A stretch of 64,000 nucleotides of DNA from Pseudomonas costantinii (GTDB lineage Bacteria; Pseudomonadota; Gammaproteobacteria; Pseudomonadales; Pseudomonadaceae): contig NZ_MDDR01000039.1 of NCBI RefSeq assembly GCF_001870435.1, forward strand, positions 62,001-126,000. The letters run 5' to 3'. Shown in pieces: positions 40,941 to 50,654 of this stretch. The stretch's first letter is position 1. Every line of letters begins with the position of its first letter. The notes beneath the pieces are model-generated. The model saw nothing but the letters and a program-made list of their open reading frames with translations, made no database searches and was not told where the DNA came from. Position numbers and translations under genes: made by a program.

Positions 40941-40967
40941 AAAAAACCCCGGTCTTTCGACCAGGGT
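40941..40967 (-). terminator. Terminator of the tRNA-Val/Asp/Asp cluster
   Basis: On the minus strand, ACCCTGGTC pairs with GACCGGGGT (one mismatch) with loop GAAA, followed by TTTTTTG. Confidence 0.75.
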
Positions 40968-41040
40968 CTTTGCTATCGGATCAAAGTAGCCAATGGCTTT
41001 CTTTGTGCTTCAAGGCGTTCAGTGGGCCTTGAGGCAGATA

Positions 41041-41117
41041 TGGCGCAGCGGACGGGACTCGAACCCGCGACCCCCGGCGTGACAGGCCGGTATTCTAACC
41101 GACTGAACTACCGCTGC
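41041..41117 (-). tRNA. tRNA-Asp(GUC), copy 1
   Basis: This 77-base cloverleaf has acceptor stem GCAGCGG/CCGCUGC, anticodon loop with GUC (CUGUCAC) and discriminator G. It is identical by eye to the copy at 41223. It is last in the minus-strand cluster. Confidence 0.97.
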
Positions 41118-41222
41118 GTATCGCTTGACCGGCTGAGCGCAAACCCTCAACCGTCTTTAAACATCTGACTGATCAGCCATGGCTGTTCAATCTCAAGCCC
41201 GACAAGTCAGACCTGGAAAATA

Positions 41223-41299
41223 TGGCGCAGCGGACGGGACTCGAACCCGCGACCCCCGGCGTGACAGGCCGGTATTCTAACCGACTGAACTACCGCTGC
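41223..41299 (-). tRNA. tRNA-Asp(GUC), copy 2
   Basis: This copy has the same sequence as the gene at 41041 and is offset by 182 bases. The spacer between the copies is not repeated. Confidence 0.97.
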
Positions 41300-41354
41300 G
41301 CGTCGGTGCAACTTTTAACGTTGCGTCTTACCCTAGGGTAAAACTCTCAAGAAG

Positions 41355-41430
41355 TGGTGGGTGATGACGGGATCGAACCGCCGACCCTCTGCTTGTAAGG
41401 CAGATGCTCTCCCAGCTGAGCTAATCACCC
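41355..41430 (-). tRNA. tRNA-Val(UAC)
   Basis: This 76-base cloverleaf has acceptor GGGUGAU/AUCACCC, anticodon loop CUUACAA with UAC, and T-loop GUUCGAUCC. It is first in the tRNA cluster on the minus strand. Confidence 0.97.
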
Positions 41431-41537
41431 TTTGCTTCGTTGAGGCCGCGAAATTTACGCAGGTAACGGACCTAAGTCAATAGCCTGCTTGAAGTTTTTC
41501 TGAAAAAGACAAAATTACTTCAAGACGGCAACCCGCC

Positions 41538-42317
41538 CTACTCGCTGTAAATCATCTTCTTGCTCATGCCACCGTCCACGACAAACTCTTGCCCGGTAAC
41601 AAACCCCGCCTGACGCGACAGCAACCACGCCACCATCGCCGCCACATCCTCTACCGTACCCACCCTGCCCGCTGGATGCTGGGCGTGGTCGGCATCGGTC
41701 AATGGCTCCGCACGCCGCGCCGCTGGATCACGCGCATCAATCCAGCCAGGACTGACGGCATTGACCCGCACTTCCGGGCCAAGGCTCATTGCCAAAGCGT
41801 GAGTCAGGGCCAACAAGCCGCCCTTACTCGCCGCATAGGCCTCGGTGTCCGGCTCCGACTGACGGGCCCGGGTCGATGCCAGATTAACGATCGCACCGCC
41901 ATGGGCGCGCAGGTACGGCGCGCAGTGCTTAGCCAACAACATCGGCCCACTGAGGTTGACCGCCAATACGCGGTTCCAGTATGCCAAGTCGAGACTTTCC
42001 AGGGTGATGTTGCGCGGATCGGCTACCGCGGCGTTGCACACCAACGCATCCAGGCGACCGAATTGCCCGAGCACCTCAGCCACACCCTGGGCGACCTGCT
42101 TCTCGTCGGCCACGTCCATGGTGATAAACCAGGCGTTGTCGCCAAGCACCTTGGACACCTTGGAACCGCGCTCACGGTCCAAGTCGGTCAATACCACCTG
42201 CCAGCCTTCGCTGATCAGCCACGCAGCGATCCCGAGGCCAATACCCCGAGCCGCGCCAGTCACCAGCGCAACGCGGCCGTTACCGGCCGCCGCGGCCTCC
42301 ATGGACCACTCGATCAC
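41538..42317 (-). CDS. SDR-family oxidoreductase
   Basis: This is a 259-residue NAD(P)-dependent short-chain dehydrogenase. The cofactor motif is TGAARGIG (about 20-27), the catalytic Tyr and Lys are in TEAYAASKGG, and the Ser is in NLASTRA. GTG 42317 overlaps the metZ stop as GTGA, implying coupled translation. ATG 42302 (MEAAAAGNG) is an alternative start. Its position after metZ is conserved in Pseudomonas as I recall, but no substrate is known. Confidence 0.85.
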   Translation of the reverse strand: MIEWSMEAAAAGNGRVALVTGAARGIGLGIAAWLISEGWQVVLTDLDRERGSKVSKVLGDNAWFITMDVADEKQVAQGVAEVLGQFGRLDALVCNAAVADPRNITLESLDLAYWNRVLAVNLSGPMLLAKHCAPYLRAHGGAIVNLASTRARQSEPDTEAYAASKGGLLALTHALAMSLGPEVRVNAVSPGWIDARDPAARRAEPLTDADHAQHPAGRVGTVEDVAAMVAWLLSRQAGFVTGQEFVVDGGMSKKMIYSE

Positions 42318-43525
42318 AAGGCAGCCAGCCCACGAGCCAGGTCAGCCTGCAAATCGGCTACGTCTTCCAGGCCCACCGCGATACGGATCAGGCTGTCACG
42401 AATACCGGCAGCTTCACGCTCCTGTGGCGCCAGACGCCCGTGGGAGGTAGTGCTCGGATGGGTAATGGTGGTTTTGCTGTCACCCAGGTTGGCAGTGATG
42501 GAGATCAGGCGCGTCGCATCGATAAAGCGCCAGGCCCCCTCTTTGCCACCCTTCACCTCGAAGCTCACCACGGCGCCGAAACCACGCTGCTGGCGCTGGG
42601 CCAACGCGTGCTGCGGATGGCTCTTGAGGCCGGCGTAGTGCACCTTCTCGATACCCTCCTGCTGCTCCAGCCACTCGGCCAGCGCCTGGGCGTTGGCGCA
42701 ATGGGCCTTCATCCGCAGGCTGAGGGTTTCCAGGCCTTTGAGGAAGATCCACGCGTTGAACGGGCTCAGGGTTGGGCCGGCGGTGCGCAAAAATCCCACC
42801 ACTTCCTTCATCTGCTCGCTGCGGCCAGCAACCACGCCGCCCATGCAGCGACCCTGGCCGTCGATGAACTTGGTCGCCGAATGCACGACGATGTCCGCGC
42901 CCAGCCTCAGCGGCTGTTGCAGTGCCGGCGTGCAGAAGCAGTTATCGACCACCAGCATGGCGCCTTTGGCATGCGCCACCTCGGACAGCGCGGCGATATC
43001 CACCAACTCGGCCAGCGGGTTGGACGGCGACTCGACGAACAGCAGCTTGGTGTTGGCCTTGATCGCCGTATCCCAACCGGAAAGATCCGCCAGAGGCACG
43101 TAGTCCACTTCGATACCGAAGCGCTTGAAGTACTTCTCAAACAAGCTGATGGTAGAACCGAACACGCTACGCGACACCAATACGTGGTCGCCAGCGCTGC
43201 ACAGGCTCATTACCACGGCAAGAATTGCGGCCATGCCAGTGGCCGTGGCCACCGCTTGCTCAGCACCTTCCAGCGCCGCGATACGCTCCTCGAACGCACG
43301 CACGGTAGGGTTGGTGTAGCGCGAATAAACATTGCCCGGCACTTCACCCGCAAAGCGTGCGGCGGCGTCGGCGGCCGTGCGAAACACATAGCTGGAGGTG
43401 AAGAACATCGGATCACCGTGTTCACCCTCCGGGGTACGGTGCTGGCCGGCGCGCACAGCCAGGGTATCGAAAGCTACGCCATCGAGGTCGCTGTCCAACC
43501 GACCGGCATCCCATTCCTGACTCAT
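42314..43525 (-). CDS. metZ: O-succinylhomoserine sulfhydrylase
   Basis: This 403-residue PLP enzyme makes homocysteine from O-succinylhomoserine and sulfide in methionine synthesis. The PLP lysine is K219 in DIVVHSATKFIDGQGR, with the Cys/Met metabolism family marker GDPMFFTSSYVFRTA near the N-terminus and SRYTNPTVRAFEERIAALEG. In Pseudomonas metZ typically follows purF, as here, with a terminator between them. Confidence 0.95.
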   Translation of the reverse strand: MSQEWDAGRLDSDLDGVAFDTLAVRAGQHRTPEGEHGDPMFFTSSYVFRTAADAAARFAGEVPGNVYSRYTNPTVRAFEERIAALEGAEQAVATATGMAAILAVVMSLCSAGDHVLVSRSVFGSTISLFEKYFKRFGIEVDYVPLADLSGWDTAIKANTKLLFVESPSNPLAELVDIAALSEVAHAKGAMLVVDNCFCTPALQQPLRLGADIVVHSATKFIDGQGRCMGGVVAGRSEQMKEVVGFLRTAGPTLSPFNAWIFLKGLETLSLRMKAHCANAQALAEWLEQQEGIEKVHYAGLKSHPQHALAQRQQRGFGAVVSFEVKGGKEGAWRFIDATRLISITANLGDSKTTITHPSTTSHGRLAPQEREAAGIRDSLIRIAVGLEDVADLQADLARGLAAL

Positions 43526-43562
43526 GCTGCCACTCCTTACTCAATGCTTTGTTTAAGATACA

Positions 43563-43586
43563 AAACCGGCCCCTCAGGGCCGGTGT
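43563..43586 (-). terminator. Terminator between purF and metZ
   Basis: A perfect 8-bp stem ACCGGCCC/GGGCCGGT with a 4-base loop is followed by TTTTGTATC on the minus strand, just after the purF stop. It reduces read-through into metZ. Confidence 0.75.
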
Positions 43587-43590
43587 TTAC

Positions 43591-45096
43591 TCAGTTGTTG
43601 TACAGATCGATGATCGCACTGACCGCCTGGGTCTTGATCTTCGAGGAGTCGTTGCGCGCCTGTTCGATCTTGTTCAGGTAGGCCTCATCGACGTCACCGG
43701 TCACATACTTGCCGTCGAACACGGCACAATCAAACTGCTCGATCTTGATTTTGCCGCCGCCAACCGCTTCGATCAGGTCCGGCAGGTCCTGATAGATCAG
43801 CCAATCAGCGCCGATCAGGTCCGCAACGTCCTGGGTCGAACGGTTGTGGGCGATCAGTTCGTGAGCACTCGGCATGTCGATACCATACACGTTCGGGTAA
43901 CGCACGGCTGGCGCTGCAGAACAGAAATAGACGTTCTTCGCACCGGCTTCGCGGGCCATCTGAATGATCTGCTTGCACGTGGTGCCGCGCACGATGGAGT
44001 CATCCACCAGCATCACGTTCTTGCCGCGGAACTCCAGCTCGATGGCGTTGAGCTTCTGGCGTACCGACTTCTTACGCGCGGCCTGGCCCGGCATGATGAA
44101 GGTGCGGCCGATGTAGCGGTTCTTGACGAAGCCTTCGCGGAACTTGACGCCCAGGTGGTTGGCCAGCTCCAGCGCAGCGGTACGGCTGGTGTCCGGAATC
44201 GGGATCACTACGTCGATGTCGTGTTCAGGACGCTCGCGCAGGATCTTCTCGGCCAGCTTCTCGCCCATGCGCAGACGCGCCTTGTACACCGAAACGCCGT
44301 CGATGATCGAATCCGGACGCGCCAGGTAGACGTGTTCAAAGATGCACGGGGTCAGTTTCGGGGCCACGGCACACTGACGGGTGTGCAGCTTGCCATCTTC
44401 AGTGATGTAGACCGCTTCGCCCGGAGCCAGGTCGCGAATCAGAGTGAAGCCCAGCACGTCCAGGGACACGCTTTCGGAGGCGATCATGTACTCGACGCCT
44501 TCATCGGTGTGACGCTGGCCGAACACGATCGGGCGGATGCCGTGCGGGTCACGGAAACCGACGATGCCGTAACCGGTGACCATGGCCACTACCGCGTAAC
44601 CACCGACGCAACGGTTGTGCACGTCAGTCACGGCGGCGAACACGTCTTCCTCGGTCGGCTGCAGCTTGCCACGCTGTGCCAGCTCGTGGGCGAACACGTT
44701 GAGCAGCACTTCCGAGTCGGAGTTGGTGTTGACGTGGCGCAGGTCAGATTCGTAAATCTCCTTGGCCAGCTGTTCAACGTTGGTCAGGTTACCGTTGTGC
44801 GCCAAGGTGATGCCGTAAGGCGAGTTGACGTAAAACGGCTGGGCTTCGGCCGAGGTCGAGCTACCGGCAGTCGGGTAACGCACATGGCCAATACCCATGT
44901 GCCCGACGAGGCGCTGCATGTGACGCTGATGGAACACGTCACGTACCAGCCCATTGTCCTTGCGCAGGAATAACCGGCCGTCGTGGCTGGTCACAATACC
45001 GGCAGCGTCCTGGCCGCGGTGCTGGAGGACGGTTAGCGCGTCATACAGCGCCTGATTGACGTTCGACTTACCGACGATACCGACGATGCCACACAT
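43591..45096 (-). CDS. purF: Amidophosphoribosyltransferase
   Basis: This is the first committed enzyme of purine synthesis, 501 residues. It begins MCGIVGIVG, so Cys2 becomes the N-terminal nucleophile after Met removal. The glutaminase half is followed by the PRPP site VMLVDDSIVRGTTCKQI. Later motifs are SAHELIAHNRS and DLPDLIEAV. The start is set by the Cys2 need. An upstream extension of three codons is wrong. cvpA lies 41 bases upstream. Confidence 0.97.
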   Translation of the reverse strand: MCGIVGIVGKSNVNQALYDALTVLQHRGQDAAGIVTSHDGRLFLRKDNGLVRDVFHQRHMQRLVGHMGIGHVRYPTAGSSTSAEAQPFYVNSPYGITLAHNGNLTNVEQLAKEIYESDLRHVNTNSDSEVLLNVFAHELAQRGKLQPTEEDVFAAVTDVHNRCVGGYAVVAMVTGYGIVGFRDPHGIRPIVFGQRHTDEGVEYMIASESVSLDVLGFTLIRDLAPGEAVYITEDGKLHTRQCAVAPKLTPCIFEHVYLARPDSIIDGVSVYKARLRMGEKLAEKILRERPEHDIDVVIPIPDTSRTAALELANHLGVKFREGFVKNRYIGRTFIMPGQAARKKSVRQKLNAIELEFRGKNVMLVDDSIVRGTTCKQIIQMAREAGAKNVYFCSAAPAVRYPNVYGIDMPSAHELIAHNRSTQDVADLIGADWLIYQDLPDLIEAVGGGKIKIEQFDCAVFDGKYVTGDVDEAYLNKIEQARNDSSKIKTQAVSAIIDLYNN

Positions 45097-45137
45097 GCGA
45101 CGCAACCCCTACTTAATGAATCTTGACTGAACACGAC

Positions 45138-45695
45138 TTACTGAGGCGTTTTGGCCGGTAAGAGGTGTTCCTTGAACGGAAGATCAGCGGGTACGCTGAT
45201 TCCGCTGGCCAGCCACTGACTGCTCCACCCCAAAATGAGGTTTTTGGACCAATCTGCAACTAATAGAAATTTTGGCACGAGTACAGACTCCTGCCACCAT
45301 GAATCCTGCTGTACCGGCCCCAGGCTCAACAGCCCGACCGCCACGACCACCAGCAACGCGCCACGCGCGGCGCCGAAGGCCATGCCGAGAAATCGATCGG
45401 TCCCGGAGAGGCCGGTGACACGTATCAACTCGCCAATAAGATAATTGACCATTGCCCCCACCAGCAGCGTGGCGATGAACATGATGGCGCAGCCCGCGAT
45501 GACGCGAGCCGAAGGTGTTTCGATATATCCGGCCAGGTAAACCGACAGTGAACCACCGAACATCCAGGCTACGACTCCTGCGATGATCCAGGTCAGCAAC
45601 GACAGTGCTTCTTTTACGAAGCCGCGGCTTAGACTGATCAAAGCGGAGATGGCGACGATTGCAACGATCGCCCAATCAACCCAGGTAAATGGCAC
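45138..45695 (-). CDS. cvpA: CvpA family membrane protein
   Basis: This is a 185-residue inner-membrane protein with four hydrophobic segments (FTWVDWAIVAIVAISALISL first). Family features include LSRGFVKEALSLLTWIIAG and the later GTDRFLGMAFGAARGALLV. In E. coli cvpA is needed for colicin V production and lies next to purF, as it does here. Its function is not settled. Confidence 0.92.
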   Translation of the reverse strand: MPFTWVDWAIVAIVAISALISLSRGFVKEALSLLTWIIAGVVAWMFGGSLSVYLAGYIETPSARVIAGCAIMFIATLLVGAMVNYLIGELIRVTGLSGTDRFLGMAFGAARGALLVVVAVGLLSLGPVQQDSWWQESVLVPKFLLVADWSKNLILGWSSQWLASGISVPADLPFKEHLLPAKTPQ

Positions 45696-45828
45696 AGTGC
45701 AGCCTACGTACGGATAAGGCGGCGCATTTTAGCAGAGCGCCGGGCTATCGGTAAGCTGTGATTGTGGGTGCTTTGCAAATCAATGGGTTGTGTAGAGCAA
45801 ACGCTATCTCAAGACCACCAAAAACAAT

Positions 45829-45915
45829 GAGGGAGGGGGCTTGATCCCGATAGCTGCGTGCCAGCCACAGACAAGCTGACTGACACATCGCCATCAGGAG
45901 CAAGCCCCCTCCCAC
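45829..45915. repeat. REPIN, two inverted REP-type units
   Basis: GAGGGAGGGGGCTTG (about 45828-45842) is mirrored by CAAGCCCCCTCCCAC (about 45901-45914). The spacer between them is not repeated. This is the Pseudomonas REP/REPIN layout and lies between cvpA and the SPOR gene. Confidence 0.75.
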
Positions 45916-45951
45916 ATTTAGACTGCATCACCAACCGGAGTCGGCAGTGAC

Positions 45952-46602
45952 TCAGCCACGCTCAGGCTGGAAACGCACCACAAAACCGTTGAGATTCTGC
46001 TGGCGCCCCAGCAAATCCCGCAAGCGATCCGCCTCGGCACGCTCGATCAGCGGCCCGATAAACACGCGATTCTTGCCATCAGCACTGCGGATATAGGCGT
46101 TGTAGCCCTGGGTACGCAGCTTTTTCTGCAAGGCTTCGGCGCTTTCACGGCTGGCCAGGCTGGCGAGCTGGATCGACCAACTGATTGGCAGACCATTCGG
46201 GTCAATCCGGCTTTGCCCCACATCCGGCTTGCCCGGTGCCGCGGGTTGCGGCGCAGCCGGCTTGGGCACAGGCGCTGGTGCGACAGGCTTGGCTGCGACA
46301 GCCGGCGCAGGCTTAACCACAGGGACCGTCGGCTGCACCGGCATCGAAGGGGCTTGTTGCTCCGCGACCTCCTCGTCAGTCGGCACAGGCTCTTGCGGCA
46401 ATGCCTGCGGCTCAGGCACCACCACCGGCTCAACTTGAACCTGAGGCACCACCGGTGCCTGCGGCGCCGCTGGCGCCTCGACAACCACCTGGCGTTGCTC
46501 GTCCTGACGGGAAAACAGCATTGGCAGAAAAATCACCGCCAACGCCACCAACACTAAGGCCCCAACCATTCGCTGCTTGTATGCGCTATCCAGTAATGCC
46601 AT
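45952..46602 (-). CDS. SPOR-domain protein, DedD-like
   Basis: This is a 216-residue protein with one N-terminal membrane helix (RMVGALVLVALAVIFLPMLF, residues 11-30). A long Pro/Val/Ala-rich periplasmic linker (about 40-135) and a C-terminal SPOR domain (SWSIQLASLASRESAEALQ, then NRVFIGPLIERAEADRLRD) follow. The layout is that of DedD, a cell-division protein that binds septal peptidoglycan. It overlaps folC by 17 bases and lies in the cvpA-dedD-folC block. Confidence 0.9.
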   Translation of the reverse strand: MALLDSAYKQRMVGALVLVALAVIFLPMLFSRQDEQRQVVVEAPAAPQAPVVPQVQVEPVVVPEPQALPQEPVPTDEEVAEQQAPSMPVQPTVPVVKPAPAVAAKPVAPAPVPKPAAPQPAAPGKPDVGQSRIDPNGLPISWSIQLASLASRESAEALQKKLRTQGYNAYIRSADGKNRVFIGPLIERAEADRLRDLLGRQQNLNGFVVRFQPERG

Positions 46603-47893
46603 GTGCAGCTTCCTCCGTGGAGCGCCGGGCCAACCACTCTAGCGCCTCGGCAACACAATAAAATGATCCGAACAACAGGATTTCGTCCTCGGGCGTTGCC
46701 ACCGCGCATTGCGCCTCAAGCGCGGCGGTGACGCTTGCATACGACGCCACCGGCGCACCAAGGTTCTGCAAGGCCACCTGCAGCTCGGCAGCCGGGCGGC
46801 TACGCGGCGTATCCAACGGTGCGACCGCCCAAGCTTGAACACTGCTCAGCAACGGCGCAACCACACCGTCCAGATCCTTGTCGGCCAGCAGACCGAACAC
46901 CGCAAGGCGGCGACCGGCCGGCGGCGTACGCGACAGACGTTGCGCCAAGTATTCAGCCGCATGGGGATTGTGCCCCACATCCAGCAGCAGGTTCAGGCGC
47001 TTGCCTTCCCACTCGAACGCCCGACGATCCAGACGCCCAACCATCCGGGTAGCCAGCAATGTCGCTGCAATTTGCTCGGCATTCCACGGAAAATCCAGCA
47101 ACAGGTAGGCTTGCAGCGCAAGCGCAGCGTTTTCCATCGGCAGGTTCAGCAACGGCAAGTCACGCAGCTCTACTACCTGGCCACGCGTATCCCGCCCACT
47201 CCACTGCCAATACTGATTGCCAATCTCGAGATTGAATTCACGGCCGCGCAGGAAAAACGGGCAATTCAGCTCCCGCACCTTGTCGAGCAAGGTATGCGGC
47301 GGATCCAGGTCACCACACAGCGCAGGCTTGCCCTGGCGGAAGATCCCGGCCTTTTCATAAGCCACCGACTCACGGGTATTGCCCAGGTAGTCGGCATGGT
47401 CGACGCCAATACTGGTGATTAGCGCCAGATCGGCATCCACCACGTTGACCGTATCCAGGCGCCCACCCAGACCGACTTCCAGGACGACCACATCCAGTTG
47501 CGCACGCTCAAACAGCCAGAACGCCGCCAAGGTGCCCATTTCAAAGTAAGTCAGGGAAGTTTCGCCACGCCCGGCATCGAGTGCGGCGAAGGCTTCGCAG
47601 AGCTGCTCATCAGTGGCTTCGACACCATTGAGTTGCACCCGCTCGTTGTAGCGCAGCAAGTGAGGCGAGTTATATACGCCAACCTTCAACCCTTGGGCTT
47701 GCAGCAGCGCAGCAACAAAGGCGCAGGTAGAGCCCTTGCCGTTGGTGCCGGTCACCGTGATCACACGCGGCGCCGGCCGACCCAACCCAAGGCGGGCCGC
47801 TACCTGTTGCGAGCGCTCCAGGCCCATATCGATGGCTGACGGATGCAACTGCTCAAGGTAGGCGAGCCATTCGCCCAGGGTACGTTGGGTCAT
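46586..47893 (-). CDS. folC: Bifunctional folylpolyglutamate/dihydrofolate synthase
   Basis: This 435-residue ATP-dependent ligase adds Glu to folates. The P-loop is TVTGTNGKGSTCAFV (about 48-60), followed by VGVYNSPHLLRYNERVQLNG and the family motif VVLEVGLGGRLDTVNVV. It overlaps accD by ATGA. Downstream SPOR overlap suggests one operon accD-folC-SPOR. Confidence 0.97.
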   Translation of the reverse strand: MTQRTLGEWLAYLEQLHPSAIDMGLERSQQVAARLGLGRPAPRVITVTGTNGKGSTCAFVAALLQAQGLKVGVYNSPHLLRYNERVQLNGVEATDEQLCEAFAALDAGRGETSLTYFEMGTLAAFWLFERAQLDVVVLEVGLGGRLDTVNVVDADLALITSIGVDHADYLGNTRESVAYEKAGIFRQGKPALCGDLDPPHTLLDKVRELNCPFFLRGREFNLEIGNQYWQWSGRDTRGQVVELRDLPLLNLPMENAALALQAYLLLDFPWNAEQIAATLLATRMVGRLDRRAFEWEGKRLNLLLDVGHNPHAAEYLAQRLSRTPPAGRRLAVFGLLADKDLDGVVAPLLSSVQAWAVAPLDTPRSRPAAELQVALQNLGAPVASYASVTAALEAQCAVATPEDEILLFGSFYCVAEALEWLARRSTEEAAHGITG

Positions 47894-48810
47894 AGGTTTG
47901 CAGGCACCGGCGGCACGACGATTGGCTCGACTTTAGGCGCGACGTACACAGGCGTCGGCAAGCCCATCATTTGCGCCAACAAGTTACCCAGACGTGGACG
48001 CAGCTCACCGCGAGGGATGATCAAGTCGATCGCGCCGTGCTCCAGCAGGAACTCACTGCGCTGGAAGCCTTCCGGCAGTTTTTCGCGAACGGTCTGCTCG
48101 ATCACACGCGGGCCAGCAAAGCCGATCAGCGCTTTTGGCTCACCGACGATCACGTCACCCAGCATCGCCAAGCTGGCGGAAACGCCGCCGTAGACCGGAT
48201 CGGTCAATACGGAGATGAACGGGATACCTTCTTCACGCAGACGCGCCAGCACCGCGGAGGTCTTGGCCATTTGCATCAGGGAGATCAGAGCTTCCTGCAT
48301 ACGCGCACCACCGGAGGCGGCGAAGCAGATCATCGGGCAACGGTTTTCAAGCGCGTAATTGGCGGCGCGCACGAAGCGCTCACCGACGATGGCGCCCATG
48401 GAGCCACCCATGAAGGAGAACTCGAACGCCGAGACCACAACCGGCATACCCAGCAGCTTGCCGCTGACGGAGATCAGCGCGTCTTTCTCGCCAGTCTGCT
48501 TTTGCGCGCCGGTCAGGCGGTCCTTGTACTTCTTGCTGTCGCGGAACTTGAGACGGTCCACCGGCTCCAGTTCGGCACCAAGCTCTTCACGGCCATCGGC
48601 GTCAAGGAAGATGTCGATGCGGGCGCGAGCGCCAATACGCATGTGGTGGTTGCACTTAGGGCAAACGTCCAGGGTCTTTTCCAGCTCAGGGCGGTACAGC
48701 ACCGCGTCGCAGGATGGGCACTTGTGCCACAGACCTTCAGGAACCGAGCTTTTCTTCACCTCGGAACGCATGATCGAAGGGATCAGTTTGTCTACTAACC
48801 AGTTGCTCAT
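47890..48810 (-). CDS. accD: Acetyl-CoA carboxylase carboxyltransferase subunit beta
   Basis: This 306-residue subunit, with AccA, transfers carboxyl to acetyl-CoA to start fatty acid synthesis. A zinc finger has Cys31, Cys34, Cys50 and Cys53 (WHKCPSCDAVLY and DVCPKCNHH). The catalytic core shows GGSMGAIVGERFVRAANYAL and SGGARMQEALISLMQMAKTS. I chose ATG 48810. An 11-codon upstream extension in the frame is not supported. Confidence 0.97.
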   Translation of the reverse strand: MSNWLVDKLIPSIMRSEVKKSSVPEGLWHKCPSCDAVLYRPELEKTLDVCPKCNHHMRIGARARIDIFLDADGREELGAELEPVDRLKFRDSKKYKDRLTGAQKQTGEKDALISVSGKLLGMPVVVSAFEFSFMGGSMGAIVGERFVRAANYALENRCPMICFAASGGARMQEALISLMQMAKTSAVLARLREEGIPFISVLTDPVYGGVSASLAMLGDVIVGEPKALIGFAGPRVIEQTVREKLPEGFQRSEFLLEHGAIDLIIPRGELRPRLGNLLAQMMGLPTPVYVAPKVEPIVVPPVPANL

Positions 48811-49055
48811 GCTTTCTTTCTCCAGTACCGGTGGCTTGAACACAGCCCCGCGTATGCCCTTGAGCTAAATTCATATGTGGCGATGATACATGCTGGACGG
48901 GGTCAGACGTTCGACCAGCCATTTCCCGCACGCACCCTCAGCCTTCCAGACAACCTGCCAGCGCAGGGTTGCCACTTCATTTCCGGGCCTCCCGCAGGGG
49001 GCACCGGTGCTGTTTTACACAGTGGTAGTTATGGACGGCGGCAGACTGCCAGCCG

Positions 49056-49688
49056 TCACATCACACTACTGCTGTTGCGCACTGCCTGCATGAATGCGCG
49101 AATCTTGTTGTGATCCTTGATGCCCTTGCCCTGCTCTACCCCACCACTGACATCCACCGCATACGGCCGAACCTGCTCAATCGCAGCCCCGACATTCGCG
49201 GGATTGAGCCCGCCGGCCAGGATAATTGGCTTGCTCAACCCTTCGGGAATCAGCGACCAATCGAACGCCTCGCCAGTACCACCGGGCACGCCTTCGACAT
49301 AGGTATCCAACAGAATCCCGCGAGCGCCGGTATACGCAGCACACGCGGCGGCGATGTCATCCCCGGCCTTGACACGCAGCGCCTTGATATACGGGCGCTG
49401 GTAGCTTTCACATTCATCGGGGCTTTCGTCGCCATGAAACTGCAGCATGTCCAGCTGAACGGCATCCAGGGTTTCGTTAAGCTCGCAGCGACTGGCGTTG
49501 ACGAACAAACCCACGGTGGTCACGAACGGTGGCAGCGCGGCGATGATCGCCCGCGCCTGCAACACATTCACCGCCCGCGGGCTCTTGGCATAAAACACGA
49601 AACCAATGGCATCCGCCCCCGCCTCGACCGCCGCCAGCGCATCCTCTATGCGGGTAATCCCGCAAATCTTGCTGCGAACGGCTGACAT
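49056..49688 (-). CDS. trpF: Phosphoribosylanthranilate isomerase
   Basis: This 210-residue (beta/alpha)8 enzyme catalyses the third step of tryptophan synthesis. The catalytic Cys is in SKICGITRIEDALAAVEAGA, with IGFVFYAKSPRAV next and a phosphate-binding end in AVDVSGGVEQGKGIKD. It lies 64 bases after truA and 245 bases before accD on the minus strand. Its separation from the other trp genes is usual in Pseudomonas. Confidence 0.96.
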   Translation of the reverse strand: MSAVRSKICGITRIEDALAAVEAGADAIGFVFYAKSPRAVNVLQARAIIAALPPFVTTVGLFVNASRCELNETLDAVQLDMLQFHGDESPDECESYQRPYIKALRVKAGDDIAAACAAYTGARGILLDTYVEGVPGGTGEAFDWSLIPEGLSKPIILAGGLNPANVGAAIEQVRPYAVDVSGGVEQGKGIKDHNKIRAFMQAVRNSSSVM

Positions 49689-49752
49689 ATCGTAGAAACC
49701 TCAGGGATTGAACCGAGAAAGTCCCGGATGGTAACAAAAGCTTTTCCGGGCG

Positions 49753-50577
49753 TCAGCCGCCAAGTTCGCTGAAACCTGTGAGGAAGTGTGGCCCGATGAA
49801 ACGATCCGGCAGCTCGAACTCGTCGCGGTACTCCACATCGACCAGATACAGGCCAAACGGATGCGCCGTGACACCGCCGGTGCGGCGAACCCGACTTTCC
49901 AGCACTTCCCTGGCCCACTCCACCGGGCGTTCGCCGGTGCCAATGGTCATCAGCACGCCCGCAATATTGCGCACCATATGGTGCAGGAAGGCCCCGGCAC
50001 GGATATCCAAGACAATCATCTTGCCATGACGGGTCACCCGCAGATGATGGACTTCCTTGATCGGCGACTTGGCCTGGCACTGGCCCGCACGGAAGGCGCT
50101 GAAATCATGCACGCCAACCAGATGCTGCGCGGCCTCGGCCATGCGCTCGGCATCCAGCGGGCGATGGTTCCAGGTGATCTCTTCGTTAAGATGTGCCGGA
50201 CGGATCTGATCGTTGTAGATCACATACCGGTAGCGCCGGGCGATGGCCTTGAAGCGCGCATGAAAGTGCGCGGGCATGACCTTGGCCCAACTAACACTGA
50301 CGTCATGGGGCAAATTGATATTGGCGCCCATCACCCACGCTTTCATCGTGCGCTCGGCCTGAGTATCAAAGTGCACCACTTGGCCGCAGGCGTGCACACC
50401 GGCGTCGGTACGCCCGGCACACATCAACGAAACCGGAGAGTCGGCGACTTTCGACAGGGCCTTCTCCAGAGTTTCCTGAACCGTCGGCACACCCGAGGCT
50501 TGGCGTTGCCAGCCGCGATAGCGCGAACCTTTGTATTCCACGCCGAGGGCGATTCGGTAAAAGCCTGCGGCCGCCAT
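49753..50577 (-). CDS. truA: tRNA pseudouridine synthase A
   Basis: This 274-residue enzyme makes pseudouridine at positions 38-40 in tRNA anticodon arms. The catalytic Asp58 is in CAGRTDAGVHACGQVVHF, preceded by LGVEYKGSRYRGWQRQ. The start at ATG 50577 (MAAAGFYRIALGVEYKG) agrees with the family length, although the ribosome site is weak. An upstream TTG (50634) would add 19 unlikely residues. Confidence 0.92.
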   Translation of the reverse strand: MAAAGFYRIALGVEYKGSRYRGWQRQASGVPTVQETLEKALSKVADSPVSLMCAGRTDAGVHACGQVVHFDTQAERTMKAWVMGANINLPHDVSVSWAKVMPAHFHARFKAIARRYRYVIYNDQIRPAHLNEEITWNHRPLDAERMAEAAQHLVGVHDFSAFRAGQCQAKSPIKEVHHLRVTRHGKMIVLDIRAGAFLHHMVRNIAGVLMTIGTGERPVEWAREVLESRVRRTGGVTAHPFGLYLVDVEYRDEFELPDRFIGPHFLTGFSELGG

Positions 50578-50654
50578 TTCGGCGGCCGCGTTATCTATAT
50601 TTGCCAAGAACTGAGAGCCTGATGAGTTGCGCAAAGGCGGCCATTATGCCGGTT

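Noticed and set aside
41041..41299. Repeated 77-base units considered as a repeat array
   Set aside because: They are two identical tRNA-Asp genes with unrelated spacer, a normal tRNA cluster.
43549..44973. 474-codon open frame antisense to purF
   Set aside because: It lies fully opposite purF, whose protein is unmistakable. Long antisense frames are common in GC-rich DNA and the translated product has no recognisable domain.
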